DNA of 64,000 nt, taken from Acinetobacter gandensis. GTDB taxonomy: Bacteria > Pseudomonadota > Gammaproteobacteria > Pseudomonadales > Moraxellaceae. Positions 1 to 7,081 of the stretch are shown here, piece after piece. Position 1 is the first letter of the stretch. Every line of letters starts with the position of its first letter. The stretch is taken from positions 124,001 to 188,000 of the forward strand of contig NZ_LZDS01000001.1 of assembly GCF_001678755.1 (NCBI RefSeq). Direction: 5' to 3'. The notes beneath the pieces were generated by a model. That model saw only the letters and a list, made by a program, of their open reading frames with translations, ran no database searches and had not been told where the DNA came from. The position numbers were made by a program, and so were the translations under genes.

Positions 1-1
1 A

Positions 2-223
2 GGACTAGCGAGTGCAGTTATTCAATTGGTCATGAACTGGGCGCAGCGCATAGTTGATCCTGCTCAAGCTGCGATTATTTATGCCGGTGAACCCGTTTGG
101 GCTGCCATGATTGGACGGATTGCCGGTGAACGCTTAACTCCTTTGGCTTTACTTGGTGGCTTGTTTGTAGTGTTCGGCGTGATAGTTAGTGAATGGCGAC
201 CTAAGTGGTTAAAGCGTAAGTAG
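2..223 (+). CDS. DMT/EamA-family exporter, C-terminal fragment
   Basis: Only the last 73 codons are in the window; the reading frame is open from base 2, so the gene starts upstream. The protein end has the hallmark tail of EamA transporters: a WAQR-x-DPAQAAIIYAGEPVWAA stretch (a loop leading into a helix with the E-P dipeptide), then G-E-R-L-T and a final helix rich in Leu, Gly and Val, ending in a basic cytoplasmic tail (WRPKWLKRK). These inner-membrane proteins of about ten helices export metabolites such as amino acids. The substrate cannot be told from this fragment. An intrinsic terminator follows 28 bases after the stop. Confidence 0.8.
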   Translation, partial: GLASAVIQLVMNWAQRIVDPAQAAIIYAGEPVWAAMIGRIAGERLTPLALLGGLFVVFGVIVSEWRPKWLKRK

Positions 224-247
224 CTCAAATCTCTCACCTTTAAAATG

Positions 248-277
248 AAAAAAGCGGCCCATCAGCCGCTTTTTTTG
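248..277. terminator. Bidirectional intrinsic terminator
   Basis: An AAAGCGGC stem pairs with GCCGCTTT around a short loop, with an A-run on one side and a T-run on the other. It can end both the exporter gene (plus) and the minus-strand gene that stops at 294. Confidence 0.8.
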
Positions 278-293
278 AATATACCGAAATTTT

Positions 294-686
294 TTAATCA
301 TACATTGGACGGTTATCATTCACACGAATTAAACCTTTAATGGCACGGTAGACAATCCAAATCCATGACAAGCCAATCACCGCAACACAGAATGTACTCG
401 CTCCTAAAGCAACACCAGCAAAGGCGTTGGCATTATTGCCGGTAAAGAATAGGAAAATAAATGGTACAAAAGCAATAATGTTCCAAATCAGATACCACCA
501 AAACGTACGAATTTGCCAAGTAAAATGACTTTCAAAAATTGAACCACGGACATCACTACGTTTCACATAGTTAATAATCAATGCCAAAATAGCCAATAGC
601 CCAGCAGAAAAAATCGCAACAATATAAAGAATGTACAAAATAATAGTTAATAGGCGGTTTGGATCTTTATCAATGGAATAGTTCAT
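294..686 (-). CDS. Small integral membrane protein, DUF4870-like
   Basis: This is a 130-residue protein with about three predicted membrane helices (roughly residues 10-33, 58-78 and 90-115) and a conserved-looking end, YRAIKGLIRVNDNRPM, typical of DUF4870 proteins; these have no established function. The start at 686 is chosen because GGGGAG lies five bases ahead of it; the in-frame ATG at 701 lies upstream of that ribosome site. It is last in a minus-strand run thrB, cold-shock/DUF1294 gene, this gene, with gaps of 26 and 38 bases, so the three are probably co-transcribed. Family call by eye; membrane location is certain enough. Confidence 0.7.
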   Translation of the reverse strand: MNYSIDKDPNRLLTIILYILYIVAIFSAGLLAILALIINYVKRSDVRGSIFESHFTWQIRTFWWYLIWNIIAFVPFIFLFFTGNNANAFAGVALGASTFCVAVIGLSWIWIVYRAIKGLIRVNDNRPMYD

Positions 687-724
687 TTGACTCCCCGTCA
701 TTTTATTTTTAAGTCCATTTCACC

Positions 725-1351
725 TTAAATATGTAGCAAGTTAAAAGGTGAAATCAGCCATAAAATCAGTAATATATTAAAGACTATGGTACAGAAATAA
801 ATTTTACGAAACGGTTGTTTTTGTGTTTTATGTCGCAAACGTTGCTGCGCCAACCAGGCCGCAGGCCAGCCACCTAAAAATGAAAGGATGTGTAAGGTAT
901 TTTCTGGAACACGTCGGTTCCCCAACTGTGCAGCCTCTTTGTCTTGCGCATAAAACCAGTAACTAAGCGCATTCATAATACTGATGAATAACAGCACCAT
1001 GCCACTGAGCACACCTGCAACACATAAGCCAGCCAGTGCCAAAATATAGATAACACAGACAATTTGCATCGGCGCAGCTTTACGCGGCATGTTGACGATA
1101 TTTTTTTTCTGCGGACGTCGACTTGGCTGTGTTTGTGATGCCTTTAAATAATGCACTTGCTGTGCACGAAAGCGTCCACGCTCATCTAAAATCACCACGT
1201 AGTCCAAGGCACAGCCCACAATAGGACGTGGCCCTGGACGGGAAAAGTCTTTGATATGCAAAAATACGCGATCTTTGGTGCTGTCGTTGGGTTGAATAAA
1301 ACCATAGCCTTTATCATCAAACCACTCTACTAAGCGCCCCTGATCACGCAT
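725..1351 (-). CDS. Cold-shock domain fused to DUF1294 membrane protein
   Basis: The 208-residue protein has two parts. Residues 1-65 are a cold-shock (OB-fold) domain with the GYGFIQP and VFLHIKDF motifs matching RNP1 and RNP2, which bind single-stranded RNA or DNA. After a basic linker (about 75-90) comes a membrane part with helices near 95-140 and 185-205 and the DUF1294 signature (WFYAQDKEAA, RVPENTLHILSFLGGWPAAW). Such fusions are common in gammaproteobacteria but their role is unknown; a membrane-tethered nucleic-acid-binding protein is the literal reading. It follows thrB by 26 bases. A GAGGG ribosome site precedes the ATG. Confidence 0.85.
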   Translation of the reverse strand: MRDQGRLVEWFDDKGYGFIQPNDSTKDRVFLHIKDFSRPGPRPIVGCALDYVVILDERGRFRAQQVHYLKASQTQPSRRPQKKNIVNMPRKAAPMQIVCVIYILALAGLCVAGVLSGMVLLFISIMNALSYWFYAQDKEAAQLGNRRVPENTLHILSFLGGWPAAWLAQQRLRHKTQKQPFRKIYFCTIVFNILLILWLISPFNLLHI

Positions 1352-1377
1352 ACTTTTCCCTCACGTTATTTTTAAGT

Positions 1378-2328
1378 TTAAGCAGTTACAAATTTTAGTC
1401 GTTCAATCAACATATTACGCATTTCATCTGGGTTTTTCTGCAAAATATCATTTCCAGTACGCCCTTGCGCTGCATTTTTCTGTGCCACTTGTAAACGCAT
1501 CATCCAGAAACGGCCTGCGGCCATCGCCAGATATAACTCAAGACATGACTTTTCATCTGCTGTTAATGGACGCACTGTTTCATAGGCATTTAAAAAGGCA
1601 ATGGCTTTTTCTTCATTCAAATGTACATCTGGATATTCAGTACAGAAGTCATTTAAGGTAATGGCAATATCAAACAGCAACTCATCTTTGTTTAGTTCGT
1701 AAAAGTCTAAAATACCGTTGAGTTGATCACCGTCAAATAAAGTGTTGTCGCGGAACAAGTCAGAATGGATAAAACCTTTCGGACGGTTTGGATACATGGC
1801 TGTGAGCACATCATACAAACCTAAAAGATTATTCAACAACATGGTATCGGCGTCGTTCAAGCTTGGACGAATATCTCGTGATACCTGTAACCAATAGGCA
1901 TGATCCCGATATTCAGCACGTTCTAAAGGAAAGTCTTGTAATGCCACATGCATTTTCGCTTGTGCAACTGCAATCGCTTCAGCTTGTGCCAACGTTGCTG
2001 GCATCGGGTGTTGACCCTGCATACGCGGCGCAATCTGAGCCGGTTTATCTTTTAAGCTATGAATCGCTTTACCTGAATGACTCAATGGCACAGGTACGGC
2101 TAAACCGGCTTGCCCCAAGTGCTCAAGTACCGGCACCAACTCGCCTGCACCCTGCTCATCCATTTCTTCAAACACGGTTAAAACATACTGACTGCCATTT
2201 TTACAGACAATAAAATAGTTGGTATTTTGAATACCCCCTTGAATCGGAATCAGGTCAATCACCTCCAATTGATAAGGCGCTGCAAAATCCTGAACTTCCT
2301 TTAAAGTCAAAGTGGTATAAACCGACAT
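1378..2328 (-). CDS. thrB: Homoserine kinase (APH-fold type)
   Basis: This enzyme phosphorylates homoserine with ATP to O-phosphohomoserine, the step before threonine synthase. At 316 residues it has the length of the Pseudomonas-type enzyme, which belongs to the aminoglycoside phosphotransferase fold rather than the GHMP kinases. Visible marks are the N-terminal GGIQNTNYF nucleotide-binding loop, the catalytic loop HSDLFRDN (about residues 190-197) and the metal-binding ILDFYE (about 210). It is the first gene of a minus-strand run and is divergent from hisF across 113 bases. No other threonine gene is present, so the pathway is dispersed. Confidence 0.93.
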   Translation of the reverse strand: MSVYTTLTLKEVQDFAAPYQLEVIDLIPIQGGIQNTNYFIVCKNGSQYVLTVFEEMDEQGAGELVPVLEHLGQAGLAVPVPLSHSGKAIHSLKDKPAQIAPRMQGQHPMPATLAQAEAIAVAQAKMHVALQDFPLERAEYRDHAYWLQVSRDIRPSLNDADTMLLNNLLGLYDVLTAMYPNRPKGFIHSDLFRDNTLFDGDQLNGILDFYELNKDELLFDIAITLNDFCTEYPDVHLNEEKAIAFLNAYETVRPLTADEKSCLELYLAMAAGRFWMMRLQVAQKNAAQGRTGNDILQKNPDEMRNMLIERLKFVTA

Positions 2329-2441
2329 AGAAAACCTGCGAAAAAACTTACATATTTTTGATAGAATAACCGCTCCGACTACTAAGGTGTAGCATCTAAG
2401 TCGCGAAGTTTCATAATCGGCTGTTATTTTTGGAAAAAATT

Positions 2442-3200
2442 ATGCTTGCTAAACGTATTATTCCTTGCCTCGACGTAGACAACGGTCGTGTAGTGAAAGG
2501 TGTTCAATTTCTTGATATTCGTGATGCAGGCGATCCAGTAGAAGTTGCTCGTCGATATAATGAACAAGGTGCAGATGAAATCACCTTCTTAGACATTACT
2601 GCTACTTCAAATGGCCGTGATACCACTTACCGTACGGTTGAGCGTATGGCGGAATCTGTGTTCGTTCCACTGACTGTCGGTGGCGGTGTCCGTAAAGTTG
2701 AAGATATCCGTTTATTGCTAAATGCTGGTGCGGACAAAGTGAGCATTAACTCTGCCGCTATTTATAACCCAGAATTCGTACAAGAAGCATCTCAACGTTT
2801 TGGTGCGCAGTGTATTGTGGTTGCCATTGATGCCAAGAAAACGGCTGAAAATAAATGGGAAATCTTTACCCATGGTGGCCGTAAAGAAACAGGTATTGAT
2901 GCTATTGAGTGGGCTATAAAAATGGCTGACTTCGGTGCGGGTGAATTATTAGTAACCTCAATGGACGCAGATGGTACCAAAGCGGGCTATGATCTTGAAC
3001 TGATGCGTAACATCAATGACCGTGTCACCATTCCTACTATTGCCTCAGGTGGTGTGGGTAACTTGCAACATTTAGCCGATGGTATTTTAAAAGGTGGTGC
3101 AGATGCGGTTCTGGCTGCTTCAATCTTCCACTTTGGGCAACACACCATTCCAGAAGCTAAGAAATACCTTTCAGAACAAGGGATTGAAATGCGTCTTTAA
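2442..3200 (+). CDS. hisF: Imidazole glycerol phosphate synthase, cyclase subunit
   Basis: HisF makes imidazole glycerol phosphate and AICAR from PRFAR, using ammonia passed from HisH, in histidine biosynthesis. The 252-residue (beta/alpha)8 barrel starts [20 protein letters not shown]; Asp11 and the later AIDAKK Asp (about residue 130) are the two catalytic acids, and the phosphate loops VGGGVR and ASGGVG are present. The ATG at 2442 is chosen over an in-frame TTG at 2430 because family members begin with [11 protein letters not shown]. hisF stands alone here, with an intrinsic terminator right behind, so it is not in a his operon in this window. Confidence 0.97.
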   Translation: MLAKRIIPCLDVDNGRVVKGVQFLDIRDAGDPVEVARRYNEQGADEITFLDITATSNGRDTTYRTVERMAESVFVPLTVGGGVRKVEDIRLLLNAGADKVSINSAAIYNPEFVQEASQRFGAQCIVVAIDAKKTAENKWEIFTHGGRKETGIDAIEWAIKMADFGAGELLVTSMDADGTKAGYDLELMRNINDRVTIPTIASGGVGNLQHLADGILKGGADAVLAASIFHFGQHTIPEAKKYLSEQGIEMRL

Positions 3201-3224
3201 TTGACCCTTGCTGTAAATCTGTGT

Positions 3225-3254
3225 AAAAAAGAGCGTCTATACGCTCTTTTTTTG
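3225..3254 (+). terminator. Intrinsic terminator of hisF
   Basis: A GAGCG...CGCTC stem with short loop follows an A-run and is followed by seven T residues, 25 bases after the hisF stop. Confidence 0.8.
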
Positions 3255-3261
3255 ATTCATC

Positions 3262-3720
3262 ATGTACTTAGACACTGCACTATTTCTTGCGGGCTTAGGT
3301 AGCTTGCTGTTGTTTGGCCTAGTTGCTTATGGACTTAAAATAAGCCAAAACACGCAATCTATGATCATCTTGCTGATGATCTGCGGTTTTATGTATATGT
3401 ATTTATTTGGCTTAGATCAATATCTTGAGTCAAACTATCAAAAAGCATTAGATACACCTCAACAAACAACTACATGCGCTGTATTTGTTCGACAAATTCA
3501 ATTCAATATTAGTCGCAAACAGCAATCTGAAACAGCATTTCAATTCAAAACAGCACATTCTGAATTTTTAGAATTTAATGGTGATCCGATCGCCTTCCAA
3601 CACATTCCGCAGTTGCAATATTTACAATCGGGTCATTCTTATTGTTTTCGTTATGCAAGCGACATTCATGATTGGAATGGACGCTTAATACTCACAGAAT
3701 TACACCCTTCCCCAAATTAA
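3262..3720 (+). CDS. Uncharacterised membrane-anchored protein
   Basis: I do not recognise this 152-residue protein. It has two close hydrophobic segments at its N-terminus (about residues 5-25 and 32-50) and then a soluble domain of some 100 residues with two cysteines (in TTTCAVF and HSYCFRY). The layout suggests a small protein held in the inner membrane with its C-terminal domain on one side. The ATG directly follows the hisF terminator, without a clear ribosome site, so the start is less sure. The convergent neighbour is a candidate small transcript (3724-3848). Confidence 0.6.
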   Translation: MYLDTALFLAGLGSLLLFGLVAYGLKISQNTQSMIILLMICGFMYMYLFGLDQYLESNYQKALDTPQQTTTCAVFVRQIQFNISRKQQSETAFQFKTAHSEFLEFNGDPIAFQHIPQLQYLQSGHSYCFRYASDIHDWNGRLILTELHPSPN

Positions 3721-3723
3721 TCA

Positions 3724-3848
3724 TAAAAAAAAGGAGCCTCAAGGACTCCCTATAAACCAAGAAAAACTACAGCACTTGGTTCGGTACTTAAACAACTAAA
3801 AAATATACATAGCAACATCATCCGGCCAGTCGTGTCTCGCCTTCTGAT
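3724..3848 (-). ncRNA. Candidate AraC-controlled small RNA or 23-codon peptide gene
   Basis: A promoter copy at 3855-3917 (see that entry) predicts a transcript starting near 3848 and ending at the hairpin GGAGTC-cttga-GGCTCC plus eight T residues (3749-3725). It would be about 125 nt long. It contains one short open frame from ATG 3821 to TAG 3750 encoding 23 mostly hydrophobic residues (MMLLCIFFSCLS, then TEPSAVVFLGL), whose stop abuts the terminator. No convincing ribosome site precedes this ATG, so a regulatory RNA is at least as likely as a peptide. The existence of the transcript is inference. Confidence 0.4.
3725..3749 (-). terminator. Intrinsic terminator on the minus strand
   Basis: Read on the minus strand, GGAGTC pairs with GGCTCC (one G-U pair) around a five-base loop, followed by eight T residues. 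It could end either the candidate small transcript starting near 3848 or read-through from the hydroxylase gene. Confidence 0.6.
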
Positions 3849-3854
3849 ACTTCA

Positions 3855-3917
3855 AATATAAGCAACTTTGTCTAGTAAAGATTGACAATAGATTCATATT
3901 TTATTGACAAATCACGA
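3855..3917 (-). promoter_or_regulatory. Second copy of the AraC-type control region
   Basis: Two ATTGAC boxes (3881 and 3903) are 22 bp apart, and the second runs on as ATTGACAAATCACGACA. A TATATT element on the minus strand (3855-3860) lies exactly 20 nt from the first box. The same boxes, spacing and 20-nt distance occur in the hydroxylase/araC intergenic region (4633-4697), where the long box reads ATTGACAAAACACGACA. Direct repeats about two helical turns apart are what AraC/XylS regulators bind. This copy points away from the hydroxylase gene, toward 3848-3724. Confidence 0.5.
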
Positions 3918-3976
3918 CAGTACAGCACATGAGTGCTAATCAATTTCACGATTTTTTAAACAATACTAGAAATGAT

Positions 3977-4606
3977 TCAAACCGTTTCAACTTTTACTGC
4001 AGTCACAGTTTTGACCTGTTTTGCTTCTACCCACTTTGCAGGGAAAATACGCTCAACCACTTTATTTAAAGGTTGAGCAAGTATTGTAGGTAAAGCAATG
4101 CCCGAAGGGTTCTGTTCTTTTAAGTCAGCTGATGAAATTACTCGCGTCCCTAAAATGTAATCAAACCAAGGCTTAGTCACACACCAATTAGCATCCTGAT
4201 TTGAGTTCATATGATGATCATAATGCCACGGTATTTTGCGTTTCGCCCATTCAGGTTCCAAATGTGCGCGGCGATGAATATAGTAATAATTGCCTGCACA
4301 ATACAGAACAGACAAACTCATCCCTTTTGAAACAGGATAAAATAAAGGTACAAATACACCTGCAACAGCGACCAAGGACAATATTTCATTTTTGGTTCGC
4401 CAATTACTGATCCCTTCTACATAACCATAGTCTTCAAAATCGGTCTTACGCACTTCACGATGATGTTCCCAGTGGGATTTCATACTGTTGGGTACGGGAC
4501 TATAGCGTGGTTGTCCCGCACGATGGGTACCATGTAATACATATTTATGCGCAACCCACTCAAAGGCATTGGCAACCACTAATCCTGCAATAAATCCTTT
4601 CCACAT
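3977..4606 (-). CDS. Sterol desaturase/fatty acid hydroxylase-superfamily protein
   Basis: This 209-residue membrane enzyme has the histidine clusters that bind a di-iron centre in the fatty acid hydroxylase superfamily (PF04116): HKYVLHG, HWEHHR, HRRAH and HYDHH, in order, between hydrophobic helices. Such enzymes use oxygen to hydroxylate or desaturate lipids; the substrate is not evident. ATG 4606 is preferred because GAGGAG lies nine bases ahead; the ATG at 4615 (adding MKA) abuts that ribosome site directly. It is divergent from an AraC-type regulator, with AraC-like direct repeats between them, so induction by that regulator is likely. Confidence 0.8.
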   Translation of the reverse strand: MWKGFIAGLVVANAFEWVAHKYVLHGTHRAGQPRYSPVPNSMKSHWEHHREVRKTDFEDYGYVEGISNWRTKNEILSLVAVAGVFVPLFYPVSKGMSLSVLYCAGNYYYIHRRAHLEPEWAKRKIPWHYDHHMNSNQDANWCVTKPWFDYILGTRVISSADLKEQNPSGIALPTILAQPLNKVVERIFPAKWVEAKQVKTVTAVKVETV

Positions 4607-4632
4607 GGCTTTCATCTCCTCGTCTTCTTTTG

Positions 4633-4697
4633 ACTATAGGCAATGAAAAAGTCTAGATATTGACCATTTTTTTCAATATTATTGACAAAACACGACA
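4633..4697. promoter_or_regulatory. AraC-type operator between hydroxylase and araC-like genes
   Basis: ATTGAC boxes at 4659 and 4681 are 22 bp apart; the second continues as AAAACACGACA. On the minus strand a TATAGT -10 element (4633-4638) lies 20 nt beyond the first box and has no good -35, as expected of an activator-dependent promoter for the hydroxylase gene. On the plus strand TTGACA at 4682 can serve as the -35 of the regulator gene, which suggests autoregulation. Binding by the neighbouring AraC protein is inferred. Confidence 0.55.
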
Positions 4698-4717
4698 AAA
4701 TTTAGAATTAGAAAAAC

Positions 4718-5731
4718 ATGCAACAGCTAAAGGACTACACTGGCTCGGTCTATGGTGGGCTTGGGCATTTACTCTATGCTTACCATCAAGCCAATGGCAT
4801 TGCCATTACTGAAAAATTAAAAAATATCCAAAACTTAGAACGTTTTGAATATGTAGTATGGCGTGATTTATTAATGGAATTAGATCAGCAATTAAATAAG
4901 CCTGCATTGGGTTTAGAGATTGCCGAACTGGTTCAACCCAAACATATTGGCATTATTGCCTACATTGCCTTGTCATGTGAAAATCTCGGCGAAGCCATGT
5001 TGCGCTATCACGATTTTCACCGTTTGATTTTTGATGGTAGCCCTTTGCAGGTCGAGGTTCAAAATGATTATTTCTCTATTGGTTGGAATGATCTGCCTTT
5101 AAATATGGCCAATCAATTAACCGACGAAGTCGCCATTGCCCTCATGCTGCAATTTTTAAAACACTTCATGAGCTTTGAAGACATTTGTTTGCATGAAGTT
5201 CATTTTCATAATCCTGCACCTAAAAATGTCGCACAATATGAACAATATTTTCGCTGCAAGGTTCGCTTTTCCCAAGAAAAGTCCAAAGTCATTTTACCGA
5301 TTCAAGAGCTTTCTCGCCCCTTTGCTCAAGGCGATCAGACCTTACAAAAGTTGCTGATGCAACAAGCTCAATCGCTGTTAGAAAAACTGCCGAATACCAC
5401 GCAAATTGACCAACGTTTGCAGCAAGCCATATTAATGGGCTTACAAAAAAACTTATTTCAAATTGAACATATTGCACTACAACTGAATTTATCTGTACGT
5501 CAATTACAACGCCATTTACAACAACAAGGCACCACCTATCAACAACGTATGCAAGAAGTTCGCTGCATGATGGCAGAAGCGTTTCTGCGTGACCCACATT
5601 TAAGCTTACAAGAAATTGCGCTACTACTCGGCTATTCAGAACAAAGCGCATTTCAACGTGCATTTAAACAATGGCGAAGCCAAACACCACAGCAATGGCG
5701 ACAGCAGCAGACTAGACCGCACATGCAATAA
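4718..5731 (+). CDS. AraC-family transcriptional regulator
   Basis: At 337 residues this fits regulators with an N-terminal arabinose-binding-like ligand domain (PF12625; about residues 20-205, with HIGIIAYIALSCENLGEAMLRY) and a C-terminal double helix-turn-helix (about 235-332; FQIEHIALQLNLSVRQLQRHLQQQG and LSLQEIALLLGYSEQSAFQRAFKQW). Relatives such as OruR and ArgR-type proteins sense small metabolites or lipids. It is divergent from the hydroxylase gene and probably controls it through the ATTGAC direct repeats between them. The 102-base divergent gap leaves little room for other control. Confidence 0.9.
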   Translation: MQQLKDYTGSVYGGLGHLLYAYHQANGIAITEKLKNIQNLERFEYVVWRDLLMELDQQLNKPALGLEIAELVQPKHIGIIAYIALSCENLGEAMLRYHDFHRLIFDGSPLQVEVQNDYFSIGWNDLPLNMANQLTDEVAIALMLQFLKHFMSFEDICLHEVHFHNPAPKNVAQYEQYFRCKVRFSQEKSKVILPIQELSRPFAQGDQTLQKLLMQQAQSLLEKLPNTTQIDQRLQQAILMGLQKNLFQIEHIALQLNLSVRQLQRHLQQQGTTYQQRMQEVRCMMAEAFLRDPHLSLQEIALLLGYSEQSAFQRAFKQWRSQTPQQWRQQQTRPHMQ

Positions 5732-5810
5732 TGTGACACAGTTATCATTTTTTCATTGAGATTTAGCTAAAAATCCGTTAAACCTATGCGCATTACGTTG
5801 CGTTAGAAAC

Positions 5811-5827
5811 AGCTGCAGCAGCTTTTT
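5811..5827 (+). terminator. Weak intrinsic terminator after the AraC-type gene
   Basis: A short AGCTG/CAGCT stem with a three-base loop is followed by TTTTT, about 80 bases after the stop. The stem is short, so this is tentative. Confidence 0.35.
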
Positions 5828-5887
5828 ATGTTTTTAAAAACATGAGAACGAAACAAAGATAAATGACAAAAACAATTGGAGTCAGCA

Positions 5888-6574
5888 ATGAATAAATATT
5901 TAGCCGAATTAATCGGTACATTTTGGTTAGTGTTTGGTGGTTGTGGTAGTACGGTACTCGCGGCTGCATTCCCAGAACTGGGCATCGGCTTTGCAGGTGT
6001 ATCCCTTGCCTTCGGTTTGACCGTGCTTACAGGTGCTTATACACTCGGTCATATCTCAGGTGGACACTTTAACCCTGCAGTCAGTATCGGCCTTTGAGCG
6101 GGTGGTCGCTTCGAAGCAAAAGAGCTTGCACCCTACATTATTTCTCAATTAATTGGTGCTACCTTAGCGGCATTTATTCTATACATTATTGTACAAGGCC
6201 AAGCAGGCTTCACAGGCGTTGGTGGCTTCGCAAGCAATGGCTTCGGTGAATTATCTCCAGGTAAATATTCAATGATGTCTGCCTTGGTGATTGAAATTGT
6301 ACTGACTGCCATGTTCTTGATTGTCATTATGGGTGCAACAGATAAGCGAGCGCCTACAGGCTTTGCACCAATCGCGATTGGTCTTGCACTTACCCTCATT
6401 CACTTAATCAGTATTCCTGTGACTAACACCTCTGTGAACCCTGCACGTAGTATGGGCGTTGCATTCTTTGCAGAAACTGCTGCACTGTCTCAGGTTTGGT
6501 TATTCTGGGTTGCACCAATTGTGGGTGCTGTGATTGGTGCGGTCATTTATAAAGTGATGGCCAAAGAGTCTTAA
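5888..6574 (+). pseudogene. aqpZ: Aquaporin Z interrupted by one in-frame TGA
   Basis: Read through a single TGA at 6095-6097, this frame encodes a 228-residue aquaporin, the normal length of AqpZ, the inner-membrane water channel. Both pore motifs are present, one on each side of the stop: HFNPAVS before it and SVNPARS after it. The stop falls in SIGL-stop-AGGRF, where aquaporins carry Trp (TGG), so a G-to-A change explains it. There is no other frame damage, and both halves keep good coding sequence, so the mutation is recent or a sequencing error. GGAG precedes ATG 5888. A strong terminator follows. Translation would stop after 69 residues, giving no channel. Confidence 0.85.
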
Positions 6575-6616
6575 AGTAAATTTACACTTTTTATAATGTC
6601 ACGACACATCAAAAAC

Positions 6617-6641
6617 GCTCACTTTCAGTGAGCTTTTTTTT
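6617..6641 (+). terminator. Intrinsic terminator of aqpZ
   Basis: GCTCAC-tttca-GTGAGC hairpin followed by eight T residues, 43 bases after the aqpZ stop. Confidence 0.85.
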
Positions 6642-6674
6642 CAATTAGGAATTCAATCTATTTAAATCTCTGAC

Positions 6675-6923
6675 TTATAAAAATGGATTTTCCACTTCAT
6701 TGTCATTTTCGCCTTGCTGTATTTTTTCAGGCAAGTCTGTCTGTGCTTCAAGAGCTGATACCACTTGATTAATAAACTGTTGTAAGGCTTTGGCCGCTTG
6801 CAAACCGGCCTGATCCTTGGTGAGTTGTAAATTACCGTAGAGGTTAATCCGGTCTTCACCATTTTCTAAGGTTAAATCATGAATCGAATGGGATTCACTG
6901 CCATTTTCATAGGGTTTAAACAT
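6675..6923 (-). CDS. Conserved-looking small protein, function unknown
   Basis: This 82-residue acidic, soluble protein has no signal or membrane segment. The central stretch (about residues 25-65; NLQLTKDQAGLQAAKALQQFINQVVSAL) reads as an amphipathic helix pair, preceded by a strand-like DRINLYGNLQ. I do not recognise the family. An overlapping frame on the same strand (6662-6862) lacks such order and is treated as a shadow. It is isolated between the aqpZ terminator and the endonuclease gene. Confidence 0.6.
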   Translation of the reverse strand: MFKPYENGSESHSIHDLTLENGEDRINLYGNLQLTKDQAGLQAAKALQQFINQVVSALEAQTDLPEKIQQGENDNEVENPFL

Positions 6924-7081
6924 CTAATTGTTGTCCTTATTATCGTGTTGCCACTTGAAATGTGCGTACCATGAAAGCGGATTAAGCCCACAGTTTTAGA
7001 AACTTGAATGTCCAATTTAGCGTTAACTTGGCATTGTATTCAAGTCTGAAGCATAAAAAGTCTGGTAGAAAATACACCGCT

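Noticed and set aside
6095-6097. Selenocysteine or recoded UGA in aqpZ
   Set aside because: Aquaporins have Trp here, no selenocysteine-type hairpin follows the codon, and the release factor is intact; a mutation or read error is simpler.
6662-6862. Overlapping frame in the small-protein locus at 6675
   Set aside because: The alternative frame lacks ordered helix patterns; the 82-residue frame is the better gene.
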